64,000 bases of DNA from an uncultured Carboxylicivirga sp. (lineage in GTDB: Bacteria > Bacteroidota > Bacteroidia > Bacteroidales > Marinilabiliaceae), in contig NZ_OY771430.1 in the NCBI RefSeq assembly GCF_963674565.1, forward strand, positions 4,898,001-4,962,000. Direction: 5' to 3'. A program made the translations under genes and the position numbers. Of this stretch, positions 46,320 through 54,618 are shown one piece after another. Below the pieces are notes generated by a model. The model was given only the letters and a program-made list of their open reading frames with translations, had not been told where the DNA came from and searched no databases. Position 1 is the stretch's first letter. Each line of letters begins with the position of its first letter.

Positions 46320-46428
46320 TAAAAAGATTGGGAGGAAGGAAAGAGAAACAAGGTTTATATATTGCCAGATGAATTGGGACTTTGCTGGTGTTTTCTGTAA
46401 TCAGGTAAATTACCCAATCAGATCGTTC

Positions 46429-47490
46429 TTATCGATTACGGAAATATCGGTCAACTTTTACTTCTTTAAATAGGTGGTCAGTAGTTTCGGATATTGATGA
46501 TACAAACTGTTGTGCCAAAAGTGGAGCTATTAAACCGCCACGTGAGCCCAAACCATTAAAAATTCCGATGTTTATCTGATGAGGCAAAAATCCGATTACG
46601 GGTCTGCGATCATGCATAGTGGGCCTTATACCTGTTAGTTGATCCTTAATAGACAAAGGGAGTTTAGATATTTTTTTCCATGAATTGAGCAGTTCTTCCT
46701 TCTTTTCTTTCGAAGGAGAAAGATTGTTCCATTCATGTTCAAAAGTGGCTCCAATTTTAAACTTGTCTTTCTCCACAGGCATTATAAAGATACCCTTTAA
46801 AAGAATGTTTTTGAGTTCAAGATCAGTTATCTCAACATTTAATAATTCGCCTTTGGTATTTCTGAAATTGAGAGCATCAAAGAGTGAACTCTGGCTGTCT
46901 TTTTCTCCCCTGCAAAAGATTATTTTTTTTGCATTTATACCCTTCCATTTTATCTCATCGGAACTCAACACCAGATCTTCATCAATGAAATTGTCTTCAA
47001 TGAGCATTTGAGATTGAATCAGAAAGCTGCGGTATGCTGTCAGAAGATCATAAATTTGCAAACGAGCACCTTGTTTAATCTGACCATATCCATAAGGAGT
47101 TTCAATACCTGTCGGTAATTCCGGAAGGTTGTTATTAAGATTGATGAAATTATGAAGTTCGCCGGCTTCCATTCTGTGTTGCCAGAATTCTGCATCTTTT
47201 TCACCATAAATCTTATCCATCAAAACAGGATAGTAGAACCTTGTTTGAAGAAATTCCTCCATTTCAGAATAAAGGGTGTGGGCATATGGCAGAAATAAAT
47301 CTACATTCCAGGATTTAACCATGCGTTTGATCCCTATCGGATTAATTAAACCAGCAGCTACTTTAGATGCTGAGCCAACTTGAGGTGTGTCAACTACAAG
47401 GTGTTTGATGTGATTTTTATGCAGGTGAAAGGATACTAATGTTCCGGCCAGGCCCTGACCAACAATAAGAATTTCTGTCTGTGCGTTCAT
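46429..47490 (-). CDS. FAD-dependent oxidoreductase (DAO family)
   Basis: A 353-residue flavoprotein of the DAO/glycine-oxidase superfamily. The N-terminal dinucleotide motif is VGQGLAG (residues 10-16). The segment VAAGLINPIG resembles the MnmC C-terminal oxidase and ThiO families, and the C-terminal GLGSRGGLIAPLLAQ closes the FAD site. It lacks the MnmC methyltransferase half, so a role in tRNA modification is possible but not assured. It is upstream of the PspA operon but separated by that operon's promoter. Confidence 0.85.
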   Translation of the reverse strand: MNAQTEILIVGQGLAGTLVSFHLHKNHIKHLVVDTPQVGSASKVAAGLINPIGIKRMVKSWNVDLFLPYAHTLYSEMEEFLQTRFYYPVLMDKIYGEKDAEFWQHRMEAGELHNFINLNNNLPELPTGIETPYGYGQIKQGARLQIYDLLTAYRSFLIQSQMLIEDNFIDEDLVLSSDEIKWKGINAKKIIFCRGEKDSQSSLFDALNFRNTKGELLNVEITDLELKNILLKGIFIMPVEKDKFKIGATFEHEWNNLSPSKEKKEELLNSWKKISKLPLSIKDQLTGIRPTMHDRRPVIGFLPHQINIGIFNGLGSRGGLIAPLLAQQFVSSISETTDHLFKEVKVDRYFRNR

Positions 47491-47557
47491 AAACTTTATA
47501 GTGCGTTTAATTATAACACAAAGAAGATATAATCAAATTTGTTCAAATCAGACGGGC

Positions 47558-48490
47558 TTATTGAATAGGAATAGAGAAAAAGAATGTACTTCCTTTTCCG
47601 GGTAATGATTCAAGCCAAATTTTACCATTTAACAGTTCAATCATTTCCTTACAGATAGATAATCCCAAACCACTTCCACCGGAATGATTCAGTCTTTCAA
47701 TTTCAATCTGTTTGAATTTCTTAAAAAGACTTTTATGCAATTCTTGTTTTATTCCAACTCCTGTATCTTCTACAAAAAAAGTTATTTCTGTTTGGCTTAG
47801 TTCAAAGCCAATCTGTATTTTTCCTTTATAGGTGTATTTAATAGCATTGTTCATCAGGTTATGGAATACCCTTCTGAGTTTTTCTTCATCTGAAATTATT
47901 TGATAATTATCCGGTACTTCCTGGTGAGATAAAACAAGTCTGACATTTTCGTTCATCACAGGATAAAAATAACTGTAGACAGATTTGATAAATGGTTGAA
48001 TCTCAAAATGTGAATTATTTAATGTCATTGCACCAGAAGTGAGCAACGAAGTGTCAATAAGATCGGTGACAACGGTTAATAGTTCTTTTGAACTTTTTTC
48101 AATTATTTTCAGGTATTCCTTTGTTTCATCATCTGTATTCTCGAGCGACATCGTAAGTTCAGAGAAGCCAATAATGGCGTTCATCGGGGTACGAAGTTCA
48201 TGCGAAATGTTTTTTATAAATTCTGTCTGAAGACTTTCATGTTTTTTTGCTTTGGCGTTAGCCTTATTGATTTTTTTAATCAAGTGTTTTGTTAGGTAAA
48301 AAATAACTACCGTACACATGATTACGAATGCCCATTCCTTGTATATAAATACTTTAACAAGAATGGATTCACTCTTAAACAGAGCTAAAGCAGTTTGGTC
48401 TGAAACCAAAAGCCAAATTACTCCTATTAACAGAAAGGTTGCAGATAGCCTTGCCTCGTATGGAATTTGTTTAGCTAACTTTTTAATCAT
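47558..48490 (-). CDS. Membrane sensor histidine kinase
   Basis: A 310-residue kinase. Two membrane helices (about 17-30 and 52-70) enclose only a short extracytoplasmic loop, so it is probably an intramembrane-sensing kinase or one lacking its sensor. HisKA has His97 in NISHELRTPMNA; HATPase has N-box NLMNNAIKY and G-boxes DTGVGI and GSGLGLSI. No receiver domain or adjacent regulator is present, so it is an orphan in this window. Confidence 0.9.
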   Translation of the reverse strand: MIKKLAKQIPYEARLSATFLLIGVIWLLVSDQTALALFKSESILVKVFIYKEWAFVIMCTVVIFYLTKHLIKKINKANAKAKKHESLQTEFIKNISHELRTPMNAIIGFSELTMSLENTDDETKEYLKIIEKSSKELLTVVTDLIDTSLLTSGAMTLNNSHFEIQPFIKSVYSYFYPVMNENVRLVLSHQEVPDNYQIISDEEKLRRVFHNLMNNAIKYTYKGKIQIGFELSQTEITFFVEDTGVGIKQELHKSLFKKFKQIEIERLNHSGGSGLGLSICKEMIELLNGKIWLESLPGKGSTFFFSIPIQ

Positions 48491-48697
48491 GTTTAAAAAT
48501 AAATAATTGGAAAAAGCAATTCAAGTTATAGGAGGTCTTTATAACAAATTATTTGCTTCTTGGTTCTTTTTAAATACAATATATCGTCAGATATATAAGA
48601 TAAATCATGCTATTTTAATAGATATTTATCAAATCTGTTACTTGACTTCTTTATAGCTATTATCGATTATTGAGAGAAATTTTAAAAAAAAGGAGTT

Positions 48698-49090
48698 ATG
48701 GATCTCAAAAATAATATGATTGGATGGTTTGAAATTCCTGTTAATGATTTGAACCGTGCAATTAACTTTTATAAAGAGGTTTTTTGTATAGATGAAATGC
48801 ATACACAGGATTTCGGAGAAGTTCAAATGGCCTTTTTTCCATGGGATGAAAAAGTTCCCGGTTCTCCCGGTGGTTTGGTTCATTATCCAACCGAATATAA
48901 ACCATCTGAAAGTGGCGTTCTTATCTACTTTAATTCAATAGCCGGAGATTTAAATGAAGAACTAGGTAGAATAGAAGGGGCTGGAGGTAAAGTGTTAATG
49001 CCTAAAAAACTTATTGCGGATGATATAGGTTATATGGCTTTGTTTTTAGATACCGAAGGAAACAGAATTGCTCTTCATAGCCGTATATAA
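48698..49090 (+). CDS. VOC (glyoxalase/bleomycin-resistance) family protein
   Basis: A 130-residue vicinal-oxygen-chelate protein with the paired beta-alpha-beta-beta-beta modules (MIGWFEIPVNDLNRAINFYKEV opens the first; the second ends ALFLDTEGNRIALHS). It has the PFAM glyoxalase pattern WFEIPV-D, with Glu at the second-half metal position (GNRIALH). Substrate unknown. An unusual feature for this genome is a good Shine-Dalgarno sequence (AAGGAG) six bases before the start. It shares a terminator with the convergent dnaJ. Confidence 0.88.
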   Translation: MDLKNNMIGWFEIPVNDLNRAINFYKEVFCIDEMHTQDFGEVQMAFFPWDEKVPGSPGGLVHYPTEYKPSESGVLIYFNSIAGDLNEELGRIEGAGGKVLMPKKLIADDIGYMALFLDTEGNRIALHSRI

Positions 49091-49118
49091 AAAAAGGAAC
49101 CCTAAGGTTCCTTTTTTT
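49091..49118. terminator. Bidirectional terminator between VOC and dnaJ genes
   Basis: An 11-bp stem AAAAAGGAACC/GGTTCCTTTTT with a four-base loop gives T-tracts on both strands. Confidence 0.92.
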
Positions 49119-49122
49119 ATCA

Positions 49123-50277
49123 TTATTCAAACATGTTTTTCATTCTGCTAAAGAAACTTTCTCCCGTTCCATTCGATGGATGAAAGCTTTCAGAGGTTTG
49201 CATTTTTTCAACTGCTTTTCTGTCTTCTTTAGATATGTTTTTAGGAATAAATACCTGTATCTGTACAAGTAAATCTCCTCTTCCGTAACTGTTTACTTCC
49301 GGTAAACCTTTTCCTCTTAATCGAAGAATCTTACCGGGTTGCGTTCCTGGTTCAATTTTAACTTTAACCTTACCTTCTACAGTAGGTATTTCAACCGGAG
49401 TACCTAAAATTGCATCAGGTATGCTAATGTTAAGGCTGTAAATAAGGTTATTTCCATCACGAACCAGTTCCGGGTGTTTTTCTTCTTCTATTAATACGAG
49501 AAGATCTCCATTAACTCCACCCCGGCGAGCAGCATTTCCTTTACCTGAAACCGAAAGTTGCATGCCTTCTTCTACACCTGCAGGAATATTTAAGCTAATC
49601 ACTTCATCATCACGAACAATACCTTCTCCTGCACAAGAAGTACATTTATTGGTAATGATTTTTCCATCTCCTCCACAGGTTGGACAGGTAGATGAAGTTT
49701 GCATTTGTCCAAGAATAGTGTTGGAAATACGTGTTACCTGACCAGATCCATGACAGGTAGAACAGTTACTGTATGATGAGCTATCAGCAGCTCCTGTACC
49801 CGAACAAGAGTTACATTGAATGTATTTTTTTACTTTGATTTTCTTTTCAGCACCATTGGCAATTTCTTCAAGGTTAAGTTTTACCTTAACTCGTAGATTC
49901 GAGCCTTTGTTTACTCGTCTGCCACCTCTTGACGAACCACCAAATCCTCCAAATCCACTGAAGCCTCCAAATCCTCCACCAAAGATATCTCCGAAGTGAG
50001 AGAAAATATCGTCCATAGACATACCTCCTCCAAAACCTCCTCCGGCTGCACCGCCAACTCCGGCATGGCCAAACTGGTCGTAGCGCTGACGTTTTTCGGC
50101 ATTGGATAATACCTCGTAAGCTTCAGCTGCTTCTTTAAATTTCTCTTCAGCAGCTTTATCGCCCTGATTTTTGTCCGGATGGTATTGAATGGCTTTTTTA
50201 CGGTAAGCTTTTTTTATTTCTTCCGCAGATGCATTTTTCGATACCTCAAGTATTTCGTAATAATCTCTTTTTGACAT
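49123..50277 (-). CDS. dnaJ: Chaperone DnaJ
   Basis: The 384-residue Hsp40 co-chaperone that stimulates DnaK. The J domain (1-70) has HPD at 33-35. A Gly/Phe-rich linker (about 75-120) follows, then four zinc-binding CxxCxGxG motifs (CNSCSGTG, CSTCHGSG, CPTCGGDG, CTSCAGEG) and the C-terminal substrate-binding domains. It lies 11 bases downstream of grpE. dnaK is not in this window. Confidence 0.98.
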   Translation of the reverse strand: MSKRDYYEILEVSKNASAEEIKKAYRKKAIQYHPDKNQGDKAAEEKFKEAAEAYEVLSNAEKRQRYDQFGHAGVGGAAGGGFGGGMSMDDIFSHFGDIFGGGFGGFSGFGGFGGSSRGGRRVNKGSNLRVKVKLNLEEIANGAEKKIKVKKYIQCNSCSGTGAADSSSYSNCSTCHGSGQVTRISNTILGQMQTSSTCPTCGGDGKIITNKCTSCAGEGIVRDDEVISLNIPAGVEEGMQLSVSGKGNAARRGGVNGDLLVLIEEEKHPELVRDGNNLIYSLNISIPDAILGTPVEIPTVEGKVKVKIEPGTQPGKILRLRGKGLPEVNSYGRGDLLVQIQVFIPKNISKEDRKAVEKMQTSESFHPSNGTGESFFSRMKNMFE

Positions 50278-50288
50278 TTGCTTTTAGT

Positions 50289-50903
50289 TTACTCCCCAAC
50301 AACTACCTTCGAAAAACGGATTACTTTTTCATTTAAAGTGTATCCTTTCTCTACGCAATCAATAACTTTTCCTTTCATCTCTTCAGTTGGTGAAGGAATC
50401 TTAGTGATTGCCTCGTGAAGGTCAGTGTCAAAGTCTTTTTCTTTCGCTTCAATCTCCTTGATGCCTTGTTGTTTCAGGTATTCGTTAAACTTGTTATAAA
50501 TTAATTTGATACCTTCTTTTAAAGCATCAATATCTTTGGCTTCATCAATATGAGCTAGTGCGCGGTCAAAATCGTCAACCACCGGAAGTAATGCCAATAA
50601 CAGACCTTCACCAGCCGATTTGCTAAGCTCCATCTTTTCTTTTAAAGTACGTCGGCGATAGTTGTCAAATTCAGCACTTAAACGAACATACTTGTCGTTA
50701 AGCTCTGCAAGTTTCTCAGTCAGCTTTTCTTCTTCCGATTGTTCAACAGTTTCCTCTTGATTTAATTCTTCTGTTTCTTCAGAAGTGCTCTGTTCTTCCA
50801 CAGAGGCTTCAGTTTCTTGCGCTTGCTCGTTAGTAGGCTCAACTGTTTCTTCTACTTCATTAGCCTTCTCTGCATCCTGCTTTTTTGATGACTTCTTTAC
50901 CAT
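50289..50903 (-). CDS. grpE: Nucleotide exchange factor GrpE
   Basis: The 204-residue exchange factor for DnaK. It has a long acidic, probably disordered N-terminus (Glu/Thr-rich, 1-70), a coiled coil (about 70-120), and the C-terminal head with LLPVVDDFDRAL and VIRFSKVVVGE. It is in operon with dnaJ. A TAAATTTG -7-like element lies on the minus strand at 50964-50971 without a matching -33 box, so I do not call a full promoter. No CIRCE heat-shock operator was seen. Confidence 0.97.
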   Translation of the reverse strand: MVKKSSKKQDAEKANEVEETVEPTNEQAQETEASVEEQSTSEETEELNQEETVEQSEEEKLTEKLAELNDKYVRLSAEFDNYRRRTLKEKMELSKSAGEGLLLALLPVVDDFDRALAHIDEAKDIDALKEGIKLIYNKFNEYLKQQGIKEIEAKEKDFDTDLHEAITKIPSPTEEMKGKVIDCVEKGYTLNEKVIRFSKVVVGE

Positions 50904-51053
50904 GTATATATTTTTTATTTGTTCTATCGTAATGAATACAGGAAATACTCACATATTCGTTCGCAAATTTACACAAATATTTTGCCAAGCTGGTTTTGTT
51001 AGTCAAATTGACAGTTTTTCAGTGGGTCCAATGCAATTAGCTGTAATAATGAC

Positions 51054-51090
51054 AAAAAAGGCAATCCTCGATAAAGAGAATTGCCTTTGT
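51054..51090 (-). terminator. Intrinsic terminator after the TlpA-like gene pair
   Basis: AAAGGCAAT/ATTGCCTTT stem followed on the minus strand by TTTTTTG. Confidence 0.85.
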
Positions 51091-51107
51091 AGTGTTATGT
51101 TGTCAGC

Positions 51108-51635
51108 CTATTTTAACTGTTGTCTTAATAGTACCTCCAGTGCCGGGCCACGTAGGTTTTTGCCAACTATTACGCCGTTACTGTCAATCAGAAAATTACT
51201 TGGAATACCTCTTACTCCATACATAACAGCTGTTCTTGTTTGCCATCCGTTAAAATCGCAAACATGATAGGGCCAAACTAATTGGTCTGTTTCAATGGCT
51301 TCCTTCCATGCTTCCGGATCTTTATCCAGTGAAACACTGAAAACTGTGAATCCGTCCCCATTTTTGAAAGTTTGTTGTTTGTATTTGTTAAAAGCAGAAA
51401 CAACTGTTGGATTTTCGTTGCGGCATGGTTTACACCAACTCGCCCAAAAATCTATTAACACCATTTTTCCTGATAATTCAGATAATGAAATGGTTTTTCC
51501 TTCAGGCGTTTCCATCTTAATGTCAGGCGCTTTATTTCCAATATTTACGCCTTGTTTTTGCCCTGAAGCATTGAATGCAAAAAGCGCACAAAATAGCATT
51601 ACTGCTCCCAAAGAGTGTAATATTTTTTTAACCAT
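51108..51635 (-). CDS. TlpA/ResA-like thioredoxin, exported
   Basis: A 175-residue periplasmic thiol-disulfide oxidoreductase. A signal peptide (ending NASGQ) is followed by a thioredoxin fold with active-site WASWCKPCR (CxxC) and the cis-Pro region GVRGIPSNF. Such proteins reduce or rearrange disulfides in secreted proteins or assist cytochrome maturation. It lies 20 bases downstream of a related gene whose product has lost both cysteines. Confidence 0.93.
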   Translation of the reverse strand: MVKKILHSLGAVMLFCALFAFNASGQKQGVNIGNKAPDIKMETPEGKTISLSELSGKMVLIDFWASWCKPCRNENPTVVSAFNKYKQQTFKNGDGFTVFSVSLDKDPEAWKEAIETDQLVWPYHVCDFNGWQTRTAVMYGVRGIPSNFLIDSNGVIVGKNLRGPALEVLLRQQLK

Positions 51636-51655
51636 AATGGAAAATTAAAGAGTTT

Positions 51656-52186
51656 CTAAATCGCAGAGAGGATGTTAAGCGATTTTTCTATTTTAGATAA
51701 TCCGGCATCTTTGGCCAGGATACGTCCTTCACCGTCTAATAAAATATTAACGGGCTCGTTGATTTGGTATGATTGAGCAACTTCACCTTCTTTTCCGGTA
51801 AAATCACAAATTTGAATGAATTCGGCGATTTCGTCTTGTTCAATAGCCAGATTCATTGGTGATTTAAAACGATCTAATGAGATGTTTACAATCACAAGAT
51901 CTTGTCCGTTACGGAAAGATGATTTGCTGTACTGTTTGTTGATCTGTGTAAGTTGATAGTTATTCATTCTTGATTGAGCGTGATATGATGCCCAAAAATT
52001 AATAATTACCATTTTACCCTTAAATTCATTCAGATCAAAATCGACTCCATCGATCGTTTGTGTTTTGATGACAGGAGCTTCGTTACCTATATCCAGGCCA
52101 ACCTCTGCAAGATTTTTATCATCTATAAATGACAAAAATGCAATTCCCACAAACACAGTAGCTAACATTAATTTTAGCTGCTTCAT
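51656..52186 (-). CDS. TlpA-like thioredoxin-fold protein without the CxxC
   Basis: A 176-residue exported paralogue of its downstream neighbour. The layout is the same (signal peptide, VIKTQTIDGVDFDLNEFKGKMV, then IINFWASY), but where the neighbour has WASWCKPCR this reads WASYHAQSR, so both catalytic Cys are gone. It cannot be a classical thiol-disulfide enzyme; it may bind the same partners as a scaffold or competitor. The frame is intact along its full length, so it is not a decaying pseudogene. Confidence 0.85.
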   Translation of the reverse strand: MKQLKLMLATVFVGIAFLSFIDDKNLAEVGLDIGNEAPVIKTQTIDGVDFDLNEFKGKMVIINFWASYHAQSRMNNYQLTQINKQYSKSSFRNGQDLVIVNISLDRFKSPMNLAIEQDEIAEFIQICDFTGKEGEVAQSYQINEPVNILLDGEGRILAKDAGLSKIEKSLNILSAI

Positions 52187-52298
52187 ATGAATATATTTTG
52201 ATTAAAAATCGAGTTAAAGTTTCAAAAAAAAAAAGATGCGATGCTGTAGTTTTAGATGAACATACGTTTATATGTGATTAGCGGCTTAATTGAGCTTG

Positions 52299-52329
52299 CA
52301 AATTTAAAGTGGGTTACAAAAATGGGCAA
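52299..52329 (-). promoter_or_regulatory. Promoter of the TlpA-like gene pair
   Basis: On the minus strand TTG (52327-52329), 20 bases, then TAAATTTG (52299-52306), matching the Bacteroidota consensus. Confidence 0.55.
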
Positions 52330-52435
52330 CTAAAAATCACTAGGATTTAATGTTTTTATTTTTATATTATGAAGCTATTGGTATATTAAATTCCTGTAAA
52401 TTAAGTAAATAAGGCGATTGAAAGTGTGGTTTTTT

Positions 52436-52477
52436 ATACAAAAACAATCGTAGAATCATTCTAAATAGGATGATTCT
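52436..52477 (-). terminator. Possible terminator after murA
   Basis: AGAATCAT/ATGATTCT stem (52452-52459 with 52470-52477); on the minus strand a T5 run follows about six bases later, so the T-tract is slightly displaced. Confidence 0.45.
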
Positions 52478-52531
52478 GTCGCGTTTTCGTAATTAAAAAA
52501 TGTTAAAAATAATTGATTTTGATCCTCGAAA

Positions 52532-53845
52532 CTATTGTGCCGCTACTCTTTTTATTTTAGCACCCAGTTGTTGAAGTCGAAGATCTATGTTTTGATATCC
52601 ACGATCAATTTGCTCAATATTCTGGATAGTACTTTTCCCTTTTGCAGATAAAGCAGCAATTAAGAGAGCAACCCCAGCACGTATATCAGGCGAAGTAAGT
52701 TTTGCTCCTCTTAACATGGTTTCTTTATTTAAACCAATAACAGTGGCTCTGTGCGGATCGCAAAGGATGATGCGAGCACCCATGTCAATCAGTTTATCAA
52801 CAAAGAATAAGCGGCTCTCAAACATTTTTTGGTGGATCAGAACACTACCTTTTGCCTGTGTTGCAATAACAAGAAAAACACTCAGTAAGTCTGGTGTTAA
52901 GCCAGGCCACGGTGCATCAGCAATGGTCATTATTGAGCCATCAATGAAAGTTTCAATTTCATAAGTTTCTTGCGAAGGAATAAATATGTCATCACCTTTC
53001 ATCTCCATTTTAATACCCATTCGTTCAAATGCCATTGGAATAACTCCCAAATGTTGAACTCCTGCATTTTTAATGGTGATCTCTGAACCTGTCATAGCTG
53101 CCATTCCAATAAAACTTCCTACCTCAATCATATCCGGCAAGATTTCATGTTGACAACCAGTCATTTTATTTACCCCTTCAATATGAAGTAGGTTGGATCC
53201 GATGCCGTCTATTTTAGCACCCATAGAAACCATCATTCTGCATAATTGTTGCAGATAAGGTTCGCATGCAGCATTATATATGGTTGTTTTTCCGGGAGTG
53301 AGAGAGGCTGCCATTACAATATTGGCAGTTCCTGTTACCGATGCTTCATCTAATAACATGTAGGTACCCTTCATTTCACTGGCTTCTACCGTGTAGAAAA
53401 TATCCTGGGCATCGAAATTAAATTTAGCTCCCAGCTTTTCAAAACCGATAAAATGTGTGTCAAGTCTGCGACGGCCTATTTTATCTCCACCGGGTTTTGG
53501 AAAATATGCTTTGCCAAAACGAGCCAATAATGGGCCCATAATCATGATTGATCCCCGAAGAGAGGAAGCTCTTTTCTTAAATTCTTTGCTTTGAAGAAAT
53601 TCCAGATTTATAGTGTCAGCCTGAAACTCACATGTGTTTCGCGAGATCCTGTTGATTTTTACTCCCATTTCATGAAGTAAGTCTATCAGGTTGTTAACGT
53701 CAACAATGTCAGGAATATTATTAATGGTAACTTTTTCGGATGTCAGCAATATTGCACAAATTACCTGTAAGGCTTCATTTTTTGCACCTTGGGGAGTGAT
53801 TTCGCCTTTTAAACGAACACCACCCTCAATTTCAAAGCAATTCAT
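52532..53845 (-). CDS. murA: UDP-N-acetylglucosamine 1-carboxyvinyltransferase
   Basis: A 437-residue enol-pyruvyl transferase, the first committed step of peptidoglycan synthesis. The Lys22-Asn23 pair (GAKNEA) is conserved. The loop that carries the catalytic, fosfomycin-binding cysteine in E. coli (Cys115 in GGCTIGARP) here reads GGDKIGRRR, with Asp121 in that place. An Asp here is known to keep activity and prevent fosfomycin alkylation (for example the M. tuberculosis and Chlamydia enzymes). It follows the DUF4290 gene by 33 bases, probably one operon. Confidence 0.96.
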   Translation of the reverse strand: MNCFEIEGGVRLKGEITPQGAKNEALQVICAILLTSEKVTINNIPDIVDVNNLIDLLHEMGVKINRISRNTCEFQADTINLEFLQSKEFKKRASSLRGSIMIMGPLLARFGKAYFPKPGGDKIGRRRLDTHFIGFEKLGAKFNFDAQDIFYTVEASEMKGTYMLLDEASVTGTANIVMAASLTPGKTTIYNAACEPYLQQLCRMMVSMGAKIDGIGSNLLHIEGVNKMTGCQHEILPDMIEVGSFIGMAAMTGSEITIKNAGVQHLGVIPMAFERMGIKMEMKGDDIFIPSQETYEIETFIDGSIMTIADAPWPGLTPDLLSVFLVIATQAKGSVLIHQKMFESRLFFVDKLIDMGARIILCDPHRATVIGLNKETMLRGAKLTSPDIRAGVALLIAALSAKGKSTIQNIEQIDRGYQNIDLRLQQLGAKIKRVAAQ

Positions 53846-53878
53846 TTAAGGGAGTTTAATGATTAGTAATAAAAATAT

Positions 53879-54487
53879 TTATTTCTTATCGTTACTGCGT
53901 TTTGGATTGCGCTTTTTGTTTGTCTTCGCTTTACTTTGGAACGTTTCTCTAATTTCAGGAAGCTTGGTTTCTTCACTTACTTTTAATTTTCCACCTGAAA
54001 GTCTTGATAAATCATTGAAGATTCTATCGTCAGTAACAGAATCCTGATTCCAGTGATACAGCGACTTTTTCATATGTCCTGCAATCAAAAGAATTAGTTT
54101 TTCTTTTTGGTCGCCTTCTTCAAATTCAATGGCTTTGGCAATCATCTCTTCAACCAATTCGCCATAATGCATATAACTTATCTTGCTGTTCTTGTAAGGA
54201 ACTCTATCAGGTCTGGCATTAAGCGATTCTCTTTCGGGTAAGTCGTATGGGAAGTCAATGTCTAATTTAAAGTCAGACATGATAGCAAGATGATCCCATA
54301 GTTTATGTTTGAAATCATTGATGTCACGCAGGTGAGGAAACATGTTACCCATAATACCAATAATGGTTTTGGCACATCGGGTTCTTTCTTCGCGATCTTC
54401 AATTGTCACAGCATGGTCGATCATCTTCTGAATATGTCGCCCGTATTCCGGCATTGCCAGGGTTTTGCGATTCGAATTATAATCCAT
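53879..54487 (-). CDS. DUF4290 domain protein
   Basis: A 202-residue soluble, mostly helical protein; MDYNSNRKTLAMPEYGR is the typical start of DUF4290, a family found in Bacteroidota beside murA. The last 30 residues are basic and low complexity (KAKTNKKRNPKRSNDKK), perhaps an RNA- or membrane-surface-binding tail. Function is unknown; the constant link with murA suggests a cell-envelope role (inference). Confidence 0.88.
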   Translation of the reverse strand: MDYNSNRKTLAMPEYGRHIQKMIDHAVTIEDREERTRCAKTIIGIMGNMFPHLRDINDFKHKLWDHLAIMSDFKLDIDFPYDLPERESLNARPDRVPYKNSKISYMHYGELVEEMIAKAIEFEEGDQKEKLILLIAGHMKKSLYHWNQDSVTDDRIFNDLSRLSGGKLKVSEETKLPEIRETFQSKAKTNKKRNPKRSNDKK

Positions 54488-54618
54488 GTATTCTGAAATT
54501 CTTCTACAATTTTTTAAGCTCCAAAAATGGTTGAGTGTTTAAGGAAATAGTTTCTTTTAATCCTTTTGGAGGTAGGTTACACTATAATCTAAGTGACAGG
54601 GTAACTGATGCTACAAAA

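Larger units (their letters stand above)
52187..52531. other. Intergenic gap between murA and the TlpA-like pair
   Basis: A 345-base AT-rich gap. It contains a candidate promoter for the thioredoxin pair and a candidate terminator for murA, and no small gene or RNA that I can support. Confidence 0.6.

Noticed and set aside
50980..51000. Sigma-54-like -24/-12 site upstream of grpE (TGGCAA-N5-TTGTG on the minus strand)
   Set aside because: The -12 GC is GT, and heat-shock chaperone genes are not usual sigma-54 targets; judged a chance match.
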